Source: Ideonella benzenivorans
GTDB taxonomy: Bacteria; Pseudomonadota; Gammaproteobacteria; Burkholderiales; Burkholderiaceae_C
Direction: 5' to 3'
DNA length: 64,000 nucleotides
Assembly (NCBI RefSeq): GCF_020387415.1
Contig: NZ_JAGWCB010000014.1
Coordinates: 1 to 64,000, forward strand
The notes beneath the pieces are model-generated. The model did no database searches. It was not told where the DNA came from and was given only the letters and a program-made list of their open reading frames with translations. Both the position numbers and the translations under genes were made by a program. Below, piece after piece: positions 45,241-55,622 of the stretch (within the stretch, counting starts at the first letter, position 1; each line of letters starts with the position of its first letter).

Positions 45241-46056
45241 ATGGCCCTGCACGACACCCGGGACCCCGATGCGGTCACCGCGACCGCCTGGCTGGCCCGC
45301 GGGCAGCCGGCCGTGCTGGTGGAGGTCGTCGCTGCGCGCGGCTCGGTGCCACGCGGCATGGGCACCCGCATGCTGGTGCGCGCCGGCGAGGTGCGCGGCA
45401 CCATCGGCGGTGGCCATCTGGAATGGCAGGTGCTGCAGCGCGCCAAAGAGCGCCTGGACCACGGCGACACCTTGGCCCAGGACTGGCCGGTGGCGCTGGG
45501 CCCCAGCCTGGGCCAGTGCTGCGGCGGCGCCCTGACGCTGCGCTTTGCACCGCTGACGGCCGACACTGTGGCCGGCTGGACCGATCCCAGCCCCCGGCTG
45601 CGGCTGCAGCTGCATGGGGCCGGCCACATCGGCCGGGCCATCGTGCGCCTGCTGGCCGACCTGCCCTGCCAGGTGCTGTGGGTGGACGAGCGCGATAAAG
45701 AATTTCCGTCCGAACCACCACCCCCTCACATCCAGCCCTGCGTGAGCGAGGCCCCGGAAGACGAGGTGGCCCTGGCCCGGCCCGGCGACGCCTACTTGGT
45801 GCTGACCCACCGCCACGACCTGGATCTGCGCATCGTCGAGGCCATCCTGCGCCGCGGCGACTTCGGCTTCTGCGGGCTGATCGGCTCGGCCACCAAGCTC
45901 GCCCGCTTCCAGCACCGCCTGCGCGAACGCGGCATCCCGCCGGCCACCCTGGCCCGGCTCACCTGCCCCATCGGCCTGCCCGGCCTGACCGGCAAGGAAC
46001 CGGCGGTGATCGCCATCTCGGTGGTCGCCCAGCTGCTGCAGCACAGCGGCCGCTGA
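45241..46056 (+). CDS. xdhC: XdhC, molybdenum cofactor sulfuration/insertion factor
   Basis: 271 residues, XdhC/CoxI family. The N-terminal domain has VLVEVVAARGSVPRGMGTRM and TIGGGHLEWQV, the LGQCCGGALTL cysteine motif and a C-terminal Rossmann-like domain (HGAGHIGRAIVRLL, FCGLIGSATKLARF). It binds molybdenum cofactor, aids its sulfuration and delivers it to XdhB. It lies 16 bp after xdhB in the same operon. Confidence 0.93.
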   Translation: MALHDTRDPDAVTATAWLARGQPAVLVEVVAARGSVPRGMGTRMLVRAGEVRGTIGGGHLEWQVLQRAKERLDHGDTLAQDWPVALGPSLGQCCGGALTLRFAPLTADTVAGWTDPSPRLRLQLHGAGHIGRAIVRLLADLPCQVLWVDERDKEFPSEPPPPHIQPCVSEAPEDEVALARPGDAYLVLTHRHDLDLRIVEAILRRGDFGFCGLIGSATKLARFQHRLRERGIPPATLARLTCPIGLPGLTGKEPAVIAISVVAQLLQHSGR

Positions 46057-46144
46057 GCGACGCCCCCTGCTTCTGGGGGGGGACAAGCCGGGGGCGCAAT
46101 GCAACAATCCGCCTTGAACAGGTCAAGACATTAAAAGGTTGCAT

Positions 46145-46927
46145 ATGGACTTCAGCACGGGTGTCGCAGGTCTGCTGGTCGGCACCATCGTGGGCATTAC
46201 CGGTGTGGGTGGTGGCGCGCTGATGACCCCGATCCTGGTGTTGCTGTTCGGCATCAGCCCGCAAACCGCTGTCGGGACCGACCTGCTGTATGCCTCCGTC
46301 ACCAAGATGTTCGGCACCGCCATGCACCACAACCACGGCACGGTGGACTGGGGCGTGGTGAAGCGCCTGGCCCTGGGCAGCCTGCCGGCGGCGGCGCTCA
46401 CGCTGCTGTGGATGAACCTGAGCCACACCCACCAGATCAAGGGTGGCTTCATCATCAGCGCCGTGGGGATCGCCCTGATGATCACGGCCCTGGGCATGCT
46501 CGGCAAGGACTGGCTGCACGCCATGGGCCGCAAGCTGCGGGTCGGTGATGTCGAGAAATTCAAGGCCGCCCAGCCCGTCCTGACGGTGTTGGCCGGGGCG
46601 CTGCTGGGCGTGCTGGTGACGCTGACCTCCATCGGCGCCGGTGCCCTGGGCACGGTGATGCTGGTCTACCTCTACCCACTGCGCCTGAACGCCAGCAAGC
46701 TGGTCGGCACCGACCTGGCCCATGCCATCCCGCTGACCCTGATCGCCGGCCTGGGCCATCTGAGCCTGGGCAATGTGAACTACGGGCTGCTGTTCAACCT
46801 GCTGGCCGGCTCCATCCCCGGGATCCTGCTGGGGACCTTCATCAGCACCCGCGCCCCCATGAAACTGATCCGCTATGCGATCGCGCTGGTGCTGGGCGCG
46901 GTGTCGGTCAAGATGCTGTCGCTCTGA
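46145..46927 (+). CDS. TSUP (TauE/SafE) family membrane transporter
   Basis: 260 residues with about eight membrane segments and two inverted repeats, each opening with a Gly/Pro-rich loop (GTIVGITGVGGGALMTPIL and GVLVTLTSIGAGALGTVML), typical of sulfite/organosulfur exporters. ATG at 46145 has AAAGG six bases upstream. An 88-bp gap separates it from xdhC. Substrate is unknown (sulfite, sulfoacetate or another anion). A convergent hairpin at 46940-46961 follows. Confidence 0.85.
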   Translation: MDFSTGVAGLLVGTIVGITGVGGGALMTPILVLLFGISPQTAVGTDLLYASVTKMFGTAMHHNHGTVDWGVVKRLALGSLPAAALTLLWMNLSHTHQIKGGFIISAVGIALMITALGMLGKDWLHAMGRKLRVGDVEKFKAAQPVLTVLAGALLGVLVTLTSIGAGALGTVMLVYLYPLRLNASKLVGTDLAHAIPLTLIAGLGHLSLGNVNYGLLFNLLAGSIPGILLGTFISTRAPMKLIRYAIALVLGAVSVKMLSL

Positions 46928-46939
46928 CTTGAACAGCCT

Positions 46940-46961
46940 CCGGCGCCCTCCCGGGCGCCGG
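46940..46961. terminator. hairpin between convergent TSUP and Crp/Fnr genes
   Basis: Perfect 9-bp stem CCGGCGCCC/GGGCGCCGG with a 4-base loop in the 36-bp gap between convergent genes. No T-tract on either strand, so termination strength is uncertain. Confidence 0.4.
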
Positions 46962-46963
46962 GC

Positions 46964-47773
46964 TCAGTCGCCCACGGCCAGCCGACGCAGCGCCGGCACA
47001 TCCAACACCCGCACGGTGTAGCCGGCCACGGCAATCACGTCCTTGCTGGAAAAACTGCGCATCAGCCGGGACAGGGTTTCCGGCGTGATGGCCAGTTGCG
47101 AGGCGATGTCGCGCTTGCGCACCGGCAGCTGCACCACCCCGGTGGTCGCAGCCGCGCCATCCTGCAGGCTGCAATGCTGCAGCAGCCAGGCGGCCAGACG
47201 GGCCGGCGCATCCTTGTGCATCAGTTCATGCGTGTTCAAGGCCAGACCGCGCACCTCGCGGGCCAGGATCGTCACCAGGTGATGCCACAGCGATGGACAG
47301 CGGTCGGCCACCTCGCACAGCGCATCCCGCGGCAACTCGATCAGCCGGGCCGCACTCAGCGCCCGGGCATCCAGGGCATGGGGCTCGCGCAGCCAGGCCG
47401 CGCTCAGATCCAGCCACGCCGGGCCATGCAGGTGCCGCTCGGTGCGGAAACTGCCGTCTGCCGCATGGCAGCCCAGGGCCACGTCCCCGTCCAGCACGGC
47501 CAACAGGCCATGGGCCGGCTCCCCTGCGGCAAACACCATGCCCCCCGGAGACACCTGCAGCAGGCGGGCAATGCCTGCCAGTGCGGTGCTTTCCACCGCC
47601 CGGACGGGCTCCCCGCCCAGCAAACGCTCCCACACCAGCGCGTCCAGCATGCCCCCTTGAGCGGCCACGCCGCGCACGGCCCCCACCGGACGGGCCGGCA
47701 GGCGCAACCTCACGGCCGCTGCACGCTCGGAAGTCGTGCCCAGCTCTGGGGTCAGGATGGTGGGAGGGCTCAT
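46964..47773 (-). CDS. Crp/Fnr-family regulator without FeS cysteines
   Basis: 269 residues. A cyclic-nucleotide-binding-type beta-roll (about residues 45-160) is followed by a Crp winged helix in which RDIASQLAITPETLSRLMRS carries the E-x2-SR signature of FNR/DNR/FixK recognition helices. The four N-terminal cysteines of FNR are absent, so oxygen sensing through an FeS cluster is unlikely. A haem, redox or cyclic-nucleotide input is open. A TTG-N8-ATCAA site (47847-47860) lies in the divergent gap to the CoA-transferase gene. Confidence 0.85.
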   Translation of the reverse strand: MSPPTILTPELGTTSERAAAVRLRLPARPVGAVRGVAAQGGMLDALVWERLLGGEPVRAVESTALAGIARLLQVSPGGMVFAAGEPAHGLLAVLDGDVALGCHAADGSFRTERHLHGPAWLDLSAAWLREPHALDARALSAARLIELPRDALCEVADRCPSLWHHLVTILAREVRGLALNTHELMHKDAPARLAAWLLQHCSLQDGAAATTGVVQLPVRKRDIASQLAITPETLSRLMRSFSSKDVIAVAGYTVRVLDVPALRRLAVGD

Positions 47774-47846
47774 GCTTGTGCCGCCTTGCTGGCGTGGTTT
47801 CGCTCAGATCGTGGCGTCACTGTCTCCCAGGGGCTGCAGAGGGGGG

Positions 47847-47860
47847 TTGCGCCAGATCAA
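47847..47860. promoter_or_regulatory. FNR-type half-conserved box
   Basis: TTGCG-N4-ATCAA against the TTGAT-N4-ATCAA consensus. A weaker second copy with the same CCAGATCAA right half lies at 47951-47964. Both lie in the 299-bp gap between the Crp/Fnr gene and the CoA-transferase gene. The rest of that gap shows no gene. Confidence 0.4.
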
Positions 47861-48066
47861 GCAGGGGGACATGCCGCCTCGGCGGACCGCCCCTCCGCCC
47901 GCCGGACCCTGCGCCGTCCCGCGGTGGACGCGGCCTTTCCTGGGAACGGTCTGCCCCAGATCAAGGGAAAACCCTTAAGCGATTTTCATTAAGTAGCAGC
48001 GATGATTTCGCCTTTCGCTCCAGGGGGCGGAATACCCCCTGCCGTTCTTTACATCGCCTGATCTGA

Positions 48067-49587
<1,521 letters not shown>

Positions 49588-49624
49588 GCCCCGGGACCGC
49601 TGGCCCCTGTCAGCCCCCCCATGA

Positions 49625-49650
49625 AAACGGCGCCCCGCGGGGCGCCGTTT
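49625..49650. terminator. bidirectional rho-independent terminator
   Basis: AAACGGCGCC-CCGCGG-GGCGCCGTTT: a 10-bp perfect stem between convergent genes. The outer A/T pairs provide T-runs in both directions (GTTTCTGTTTC rightwards, GTTTTC leftwards). Confidence 0.8.
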
Positions 49651-49669
49651 CTGTTTCGACCTACGGCCC

Positions 49670-50929
49670 TCAGAACAGGCGGAAGGCCGCCATCGCCACC
49701 AGGGTCGGCGCCAGGGCCGCCAGCAGCAGGGCCACCGGCTGGATGGCCTGTTGCGAGAAGCTGCCCTTCAGCAAGGCCGCGCCCGCCGGGTTGGGGGCGT
49801 TGGCGATCAGCGTCAGGCCCCCACCGGTGACCGCTCCGGTGACCAGCGCCAGCTTGAACTCCAGGCTCAGACCCGGCACCAGCGAGCCCAGGTAGGTCAG
49901 CGCCGCGTTGTCGGTGACAGCCGTCAGCGCCGTGGCCCCGAAGTAGACCGCATCGGCGTCCATCGCCATCAGGGCCGGTTGCAACCACCATTGCTGCAGC
50001 CCGCCCAGCACCACCAGACCGGCCAGGAAGAAGGCCACCAGCAGCGACTCGCGCAGGATCAGCGGGTTCTGGTAGCGCTCGTAGGCATGGGTGAAGCCCA
50101 GGAAGAACAGGAACAGGCCCATGAACACCGGCGGATGGTGCGAAAACGCCGCCACCCCGGCCAGAAAGCCCACATGCACCAGCGTGATCGGCCAGGGCAC
50201 CAGCGCCTCGTCGGCGGAGGGCTTGCCCGAGACCGTGGTCAGCTCACGCCAGAACAGCCCGGTCAACAGGGCCGCGTTGACCAGCACGGCCAGGGCGGCC
50301 CGGTCGCCGATGTGGGTGATCATGAACGACAGGTCCCAGCCCCAGGCCTCGGCCACCATCAGCACCGGCGGCGCCGCAAACGGGGTCAGGGTGCCGCCGA
50401 TGGAAACGTTCACGAACAGCACGCCCAGCACCGCGTACTTCAGGCGCTCGGACACCGGCGCAGCGTAGAGACCGTTGCGCAGCAGCATGGCCGCCAGCGT
50501 CATCGCGGCCGGCTCGGTGATGAAGGAGCCCAGCAGCGGCACCAGCGACAGCGTGACGAAGACGATGGCCGGGCTGCGGGGAATCGGCAGCAGCGCCGCC
50601 ACCAGGTGCACCAGGCGCGCCGCCAGCTGCAGGATGGGTCGGGTGCCGGCCATCACCATGATGGCGAACACGAACATCGGCTCGGTGAAGTTGCGCGTGT
50701 CCAGGTACTGCACGGCCGCGTGCTGGCCTTCGAGGGCGAACATGGCGATCAACAGCACCATGGCCCAGAAGCCGAACACGACCTCCACCTCGCCCAGCAG
50801 GTGCCAGATGCCGGCATGTTCCGGTTGGCGATGGGCCAGTTTCTCGAAGAACTTGGTCGAAAACGTGTGCAGAAGCGCCACGGCGAACAGGCCGGCACCC
50901 AGCCACTGGATCACACTGATGTCTTGCAT
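49670..50929 (-). CDS. putative Na+/H+ antiporter (ion transporter superfamily)
   Basis: 419 residues with about eleven membrane helices. Segments such as FTEPMFVFAIMVMAGTRP, GSFITEPAAMTLAAMLL and AVTDNAALTYLGSL (conserved acidic residues in broken helices) fit the putative Na+/H+ antiporter family of the IT superfamily. It follows gckA by 19 bp in a leftward operon with hyi and gckA. The cargo could therefore be an organic anion such as glycerate or glyoxylate rather than sodium alone. This is inference from position. Confidence 0.7.
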   Translation of the reverse strand: MQDISVIQWLGAGLFAVALLHTFSTKFFEKLAHRQPEHAGIWHLLGEVEVVFGFWAMVLLIAMFALEGQHAAVQYLDTRNFTEPMFVFAIMVMAGTRPILQLAARLVHLVAALLPIPRSPAIVFVTLSLVPLLGSFITEPAAMTLAAMLLRNGLYAAPVSERLKYAVLGVLFVNVSIGGTLTPFAAPPVLMVAEAWGWDLSFMITHIGDRAALAVLVNAALLTGLFWRELTTVSGKPSADEALVPWPITLVHVGFLAGVAAFSHHPPVFMGLFLFFLGFTHAYERYQNPLILRESLLVAFFLAGLVVLGGLQQWWLQPALMAMDADAVYFGATALTAVTDNAALTYLGSLVPGLSLEFKLALVTGAVTGGGLTLIANAPNPAGAALLKGSFSQQAIQPVALLLAALAPTLVAMAAFRLF

Positions 50930-50948
50930 GGTCCGACCATACCGCAGC

Positions 50949-52265
50949 TCAGGTGACCAACAGCGCGCGGAAGTCGTTCACGTTGGTCAGTGTGGGACCG
51001 GTGACCAGCAGGTCGCCCAGCGCGGCGAACAGGCCGTAGGCATCGTGGCCCGCCAGGTGCGCCGCTGGCGAATGACCGAGGGCAGCCGCCCGGGCCAGCG
51101 TGTCCGGCGTCACCCAGGCGCCGGCGTTGTCCTCCACCCCGTCAATGCCATCGGTGTCGCCCGCCAGGGCCCAGATGCCTGGCTCGCCCTGCAGCGCCAG
51201 CGCGGTGCCCAGCAGGAATTCGGTGGCCCGGCCGCCCCGGCCGGTGGGCGCCCCGCTGCCCGGTGGGGGCAGCGTGACGGTGGTCTCGCCGCCGGACAGG
51301 ATGACGCAGGGCGGGGCAAAGGGCTCACCATGGCGCCGGCAGGCCCGGGCCAGCGCTGCATGCACCCGCCCCACATCGACCGATTCACCCTCGATCTCGT
51401 CGGACAGCAGGTGCACGGCCAGGCCTTGCTGGCGCGCCAGTGCCGCGGCCGCCAGCAGGCTCTGCCGGGGCGCCGCGATGCCCCGGGTCTCGGTGCGGGC
51501 GAAGCAGGCGTCGCCGGGTTTGGGGGTTTCCCAGCGGCCCTGTTGCAGAGCCTCCCGGGCCGCCGCCGGCAGCGCGATGCGGTAACGGTCCACCAGGGCC
51601 AGGGCCTCGGCGCAGGTGCTGGGATCAGGCACCGTGGGTCCGCTGGCGATCACGGCCGGGTCGTCGCCCGGCACATCCGAGATCAGCAGGCTGAGCACAG
51701 GGGCCGGCGCGCAGGCCGCGGCCAGCCGCCCGCCCTTGATCGCCGAGAGGTGCTTGCGCAGCGTGTTCATCGCCCCGATCGGCGCGCCGCTGGCCAGCAA
51801 GGCCCGGTTGACCGCCTGTTTGTCGGCCAGGCTCAGCCCGGGCTGGGGCAGGCTCAGCAGGGCCGACCCGCCGCCCGAGATCAGGCAGATCACCCGATCG
51901 CGCTCGGTCAGCCCCTGGGTCAGGGCCAGCATGCGCTGGGCAGCCTGCTGGCCGGCCGCGTCGGGCACGGGATGCGCCGCCTCCACCAGTTCGATGCGGT
52001 GCGGGTGATCCGACCAGCCCGGCGGGGTGTGCCCGTAGCGGGTGACGACCAGACCGGACAGCGGCGCCTCGGCCGGCCAGGCCGCCTCCAGCGCCGCCAC
52101 CATCGCGCCGCCGGCCTTGCCGGCCCCCAGCACCAGCGTGCGCCCGCCCGCGGGCGGCGGCGGCAGCTGCGCGGCCAGCATCGCGTCGGGCCGGGCCGCG
52201 TGCACGGCTTCGTCAAACAGCCCGCGCAACAGGGCGCGGGCACGGGCATCGGTCCATACGCTCAT
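50949..52265 (-). CDS. gckA: glycerate 2-kinase / MOFRL family
   Basis: 438 residues. An N-terminal DUF4147 domain with LVLGAGKAGGAMVAALEAAW and CLISGGGSALLSLP, and a C-terminal MOFRL domain with LSGGETTVTL and DTDGIDGVEDNAGAWV. It phosphorylates D-glycerate to 2-phosphoglycerate. Some relatives were once called hydroxypyruvate reductase (TtuD). ATG overlaps the hyi stop (ATGA). With hyi it would handle glyoxylate carbon from purine breakdown. Glyoxylate carboligase and tartronate semialdehyde reductase are not in the window. Confidence 0.88.
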   Translation of the reverse strand: MSVWTDARARALLRGLFDEAVHAARPDAMLAAQLPPPPAGGRTLVLGAGKAGGAMVAALEAAWPAEAPLSGLVVTRYGHTPPGWSDHPHRIELVEAAHPVPDAAGQQAAQRMLALTQGLTERDRVICLISGGGSALLSLPQPGLSLADKQAVNRALLASGAPIGAMNTLRKHLSAIKGGRLAAACAPAPVLSLLISDVPGDDPAVIASGPTVPDPSTCAEALALVDRYRIALPAAAREALQQGRWETPKPGDACFARTETRGIAAPRQSLLAAAALARQQGLAVHLLSDEIEGESVDVGRVHAALARACRRHGEPFAPPCVILSGGETTVTLPPPGSGAPTGRGGRATEFLLGTALALQGEPGIWALAGDTDGIDGVEDNAGAWVTPDTLARAAALGHSPAAHLAGHDAYGLFAALGDLLVTGPTLTNVNDFRALLVT

Positions 52266-53053
52266 GCGTCACCTTTCCGGCGCCAGGGCGCCCATCCGTC
52301 CAGACTGGACTCGGTGCTGCCCAGGGGCAGGTACTCCGCCCCCACGTGGCCGGCGTAGCCCAGGCGGTCCAGCTCGGCAAACAGAAAGTCGAAGTTCAGC
52401 TCGCCGGTGCCGGGTTGGTGCCGCCCAGGGTTGTCGGCAAACTGGATGTGGCCGATCTGCGGCAGTGCCCGCGCCAGCGTGGCGGCCAGGTCGCCCTCCA
52501 TGCGCTGGGCATGGTAGAGGTCGTACTGCAGCTGCACGTTGGGCTCGCCGGCCGCGGCGATCAGCGCCAGGGCCTGGTCGCTGCGGTGCACGCAAAAGCC
52601 CGGCACATCGTGGGTGTTGATCGGCTCGATCAGCAGCGTGCGCCCCTCCACAGCCAGCGCCCGGGCGGCAAAGCGGATGTTCTCCAGCAGGGTCTCGCGG
52701 GCGAGGCCGGCGCTCACGCCCGCGGGCACGCGCCCCGCCAGCAGGTTCAGGCGCGGCACGCCCAGCACGCGGGCGTAGGCCAGCGCCTGGGGCACGCCGG
52801 CCCGGAATTCGGCCACCCGGCCCGGGTCCGCGGCAATGCCGCGGTCGCCACCGGCCCAATCCCCCGCGGGCAGGTTGTGCAGCACGGCCGTCACCCCTGC
52901 CTGTGCCATTGCCTGCGCCAGCGCCTCGGCCGGCCAGTCATAGGGGAACTGGAACTCGACCGCCTCAAAGCCGGCGGCGCGCGCGGCCGCAAAACGTTGC
53001 AGAAACGGCTGCTCGGTGAACAGCATCGACAGGTTGGCGGAAAAGCGCGGCAT
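52262..53053 (-). CDS. hyi: hydroxypyruvate isomerase family protein
   Basis: 263 residues, TIM-barrel (AP endonuclease 2 family). It begins MPRFSANLSMLFTEQPFL, with metal ligands in LLIEPINTHDVPGF, LQYDLYHAQRMEGD, GHIQFADNPGRHQPG and GAEYLPLGSTESS. Hyi interconverts hydroxypyruvate and tartronate semialdehyde; the sister enzyme OtnI acts on 2-oxo-tetronate and cannot be excluded. ATG at 53053 is the first start of the standard N-terminus. It heads a three-gene leftward operon, divergent from the DUF4056 gene. Confidence 0.87.
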   Translation of the reverse strand: MPRFSANLSMLFTEQPFLQRFAAARAAGFEAVEFQFPYDWPAEALAQAMAQAGVTAVLHNLPAGDWAGGDRGIAADPGRVAEFRAGVPQALAYARVLGVPRLNLLAGRVPAGVSAGLARETLLENIRFAARALAVEGRTLLIEPINTHDVPGFCVHRSDQALALIAAAGEPNVQLQYDLYHAQRMEGDLAATLARALPQIGHIQFADNPGRHQPGTGELNFDFLFAELDRLGYAGHVGAEYLPLGSTESSLDGWAPWRRKGDA

Positions 53054-53119
53054 GGCGGGAGGGACAATCGCCCCACGGGCTGGTCGGAACGGCTCACGAT
53101 ACCAGCCACTGCCCACCCC

Positions 53120-54205
53120 ATGACGACCCGCCTCGTGTCCCTGCTGCTGGCCCTGGCGCTCACCGGACCGGTGTGGGCGCGGCCCCCCGCGCCCGGCGAG
53201 TGGCCGCCGACACCGGTAGGCCGGGGCGGCACCCTGCCCACTCCGTACACGCTGTTCTTCCTGCCCAACACGCTGGCCGACCCCAGCGACCTGGGCACCC
53301 ATGCCTGGCGGGACCACAGCCAGGAGACCCTGGGCATCGTCTACAGCTGCCGCATGGGCTTTCTGGACCTGGTGCACATCCGCAATGCCGCCGACTGGAC
53401 CCTGCACCTGTATGTCCTGTTCCTGCGGGCCTTGCAGGACGGCACGCCCACGCTCGACTTCGATGGCGGCGAGCGCGGGGTGCATTTCCAGGTGCGCTTT
53501 CCCGCCCCGCTGTCGGCCGAGGAGCGGGCCACCCTGGCCCCGACGCTGGCCCTGCAACTGGCACGCCGCCATGCGGACTGGGTGCTGGCCTGGCACGAGG
53601 TGCTGACCTGGTATGGCTACAGCACGCTGTGGGGCGTCTCCGAGCATGCGTCTGCCTTCTCGGTCGATGACCTGCCCTCCCACCGGGTGGGGCTGACCCT
53701 GGCCGAGCGGGCGCTGGCCGACCCGGACCACGAACTGCTGCCCGCCCTGACCGCCCAGCTGGCGCCGCTGCTGGCCGAACTCCAGGTCCAGCCCCGCGCG
53801 GTGACCACCGAAGCGATGGAGCGGGTGAAGGGCCTGTGGTGGAACCCGCGCAGCGGCTGGCCGGCCAACGGTTTCATCTCACGCCGCTATCTGGGGATGG
53901 AGGACGCTGGCCAGCTGTCCCTGGCGCCCTGGCGGGTGCCCGGGCTGCCCGCCTGCGAGGGCGGCCCGGCGGCCCAACTGCCGGTGGACCGGCTGGACCA
54001 GTGGGCCGATGGCCGCTTCGCCCACTGGGCCACGACGGTGCTGACGCCGGGCATGGACAGCGTGCTGCGCGACAGCTTCGGTCCCGAGGCGCCCCAGACC
54101 CGCGCCGGGACGCTCCAGCTGCCCGACGACCTGCCGGCGGTGGTGGCAGAACTGCGCCGCCGCATGCGGGACGAACTGGGCCCGCGCGCCGACCAACCCG
54201 ATTGA
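53120..54205 (+). CDS. exported DUF4056 protein
   Basis: 361 residues with a signal peptide (LVSLLLALALTGPVWA). The mature part shows the DUF4056 pattern: IVYSCRMGFLDLVHIRNAADWT, then WHEVLTWYGYSTLWGVSEHASAFSVDDLPS-type segments (about residues 155-190). Conserved His, Glu and Asp residues in these segments (WHE, HxRxxADW) suggest a metal or hydrolase site, but no activity is known for the family. The 8-oxoguanine deaminase gene follows 25 bp downstream, probably on the same transcript. Confidence 0.7.
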   Translation: MTTRLVSLLLALALTGPVWARPPAPGEWPPTPVGRGGTLPTPYTLFFLPNTLADPSDLGTHAWRDHSQETLGIVYSCRMGFLDLVHIRNAADWTLHLYVLFLRALQDGTPTLDFDGGERGVHFQVRFPAPLSAEERATLAPTLALQLARRHADWVLAWHEVLTWYGYSTLWGVSEHASAFSVDDLPSHRVGLTLAERALADPDHELLPALTAQLAPLLAELQVQPRAVTTEAMERVKGLWWNPRSGWPANGFISRRYLGMEDAGQLSLAPWRVPGLPACEGGPAAQLPVDRLDQWADGRFAHWATTVLTPGMDSVLRDSFGPEAPQTRAGTLQLPDDLPAVVAELRRRMRDELGPRADQPD

Positions 54206-54230
54206 CCCCGCCCTCTTGCGCCACTCCCCC

Positions 54231-55622
54231 ATGCCCACGACCGAACCGACCTTGCTGATCCGCGACGCCGACCTGGTGGTCACGGTGGATGAACAACGCC
54301 GCGAACTGCCCCGCGCCAGCGTGCTGGTGCGCGGCCGTGCCATTGAGGCCATCGGCCCGGCCGACACCCTGCCGCGCGAGGCCGACGAGGTGATCGACGC
54401 ACGCGGCCACATCGTCATCCCCGGCCTGGTCAACACCCACCACCACATGTACCAGAGCCTGACGCGGGCGATTCCCGCCGCGCAGGACGCCGAGCTCTTC
54501 GGCTGGTTGAAGACGCTCTACCCGATCTGGGCCGGGCTGACGCCGGAGATGGTGCGGGTCTCCACCCAGGTGGCCATGGCCGAACTGCTGCTCTCGGGCT
54601 GCACCACCAGCTCGGACCACCTCTACCTCTACCCCAACGGCGTGCGGCTGGACGACAGCATCGAGGCGGCCGAGGCCATCGGCATGCGCTTTCACGCCGC
54701 GCGTGGCAGCATGAGCGTGGGCGAGAGCGCCGGCGGCCTGCCGCCCGACGCGCTGGTGGAGCGGGAGGACGCCATCCTGGCCGACACCCGGCGCCTGATC
54801 GAGACCTGGCATGACGCCAGCCGCTTCAGCATGCGCCGCGTGGTGGCCGCGCCCTGCTCGCCCTTCTCGGTCAGCCGCGGCCTGATGCGCGACTCGGCCG
54901 AATTGGCCCGCAGCTACGGCACCCGGCTGCACACCCACCTGGCCGAAAACGACCACGACATCGCCTACAGCCGCGAGAAGTTCGGCATGACGCCCACCGA
55001 GTACGCGGAGAGCCTGGGCTGGCTGGGCGACGACGTCTGGCACGCCCACTGCGTCAAGCTCGATGGCGCCGGCATCGCCCGCTTTGCCGCCACCGGCACC
55101 GGCGTGGCGCACTGCCCTTGCAGCAACATGCGCCTGGCCTCGGGCATCGCCCCGGTGCGCCGCATGCTGGACGCTGGCGTGCCGGTGGGCCTGGGCGTGG
55201 ACGGCAGCGCCAGCAACGACGGCGCCCACCTGCTGGGCGAGGCCCGCCAGGCCCTGCTGCTGGCGCGGGTGGGGCGGGCCCTCGAGCCCTTCGGTTGTGA
55301 CCACGGGCCGGCCGAGATGACGGCGCGCGCCACGCTGGAGATCGCCACCCGCGGCGGCGCCCGGGTGCTGGGCCGCGACGACATCGGCCACCTGGCCCCG
55401 GGCATGGCGGCCGACCTGGCCTTGTTCGACCTGCGCACGCTGGCCCTGGCTGGCGGCGCGGTGCACGACCCGCTGGGCGCGCTGCTCCTGTGCGCCCCCA
55501 GCCAGGCGGCCTACACCGTGGTGAACGGCCGGGTGGTGGTGCGCGAAGGCCAACTGGCCACGCTGGAACTGGCGCCGCTGCTGGCACGGCACAACGCGCT
55601 GGCCCGTCAGCTGGCCAGCTGA
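54231..55622 (+). CDS. 8-oxoguanine deaminase
   Basis: 463 residues of the amidohydrolase superfamily (TrzN/AtzB/SsnA-like branch). Features: IPGLVNTHHHMYQSLTRAIP (HxH), ELFGWLKTLYPIWAGL, HTHLAENDHDIAYS and LGVDGSASNDGAHLLGE (catalytic Asp). This set matches bacterial 8-oxoguanine deaminases, which make urate and ammonia. Hydroxydechloroatrazine-type hydrolases are close relatives. The urate would feed PuuD encoded at 61988. Its last 16 bases overlap the convergent kinase gene. Confidence 0.82.
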   Translation: MPTTEPTLLIRDADLVVTVDEQRRELPRASVLVRGRAIEAIGPADTLPREADEVIDARGHIVIPGLVNTHHHMYQSLTRAIPAAQDAELFGWLKTLYPIWAGLTPEMVRVSTQVAMAELLLSGCTTSSDHLYLYPNGVRLDDSIEAAEAIGMRFHAARGSMSVGESAGGLPPDALVEREDAILADTRRLIETWHDASRFSMRRVVAAPCSPFSVSRGLMRDSAELARSYGTRLHTHLAENDHDIAYSREKFGMTPTEYAESLGWLGDDVWHAHCVKLDGAGIARFAATGTGVAHCPCSNMRLASGIAPVRRMLDAGVPVGLGVDGSASNDGAHLLGEARQALLLARVGRALEPFGCDHGPAEMTARATLEIATRGGARVLGRDDIGHLAPGMAADLALFDLRTLALAGGAVHDPLGALLLCAPSQAAYTVVNGRVVVREGQLATLELAPLLARHNALARQLAS

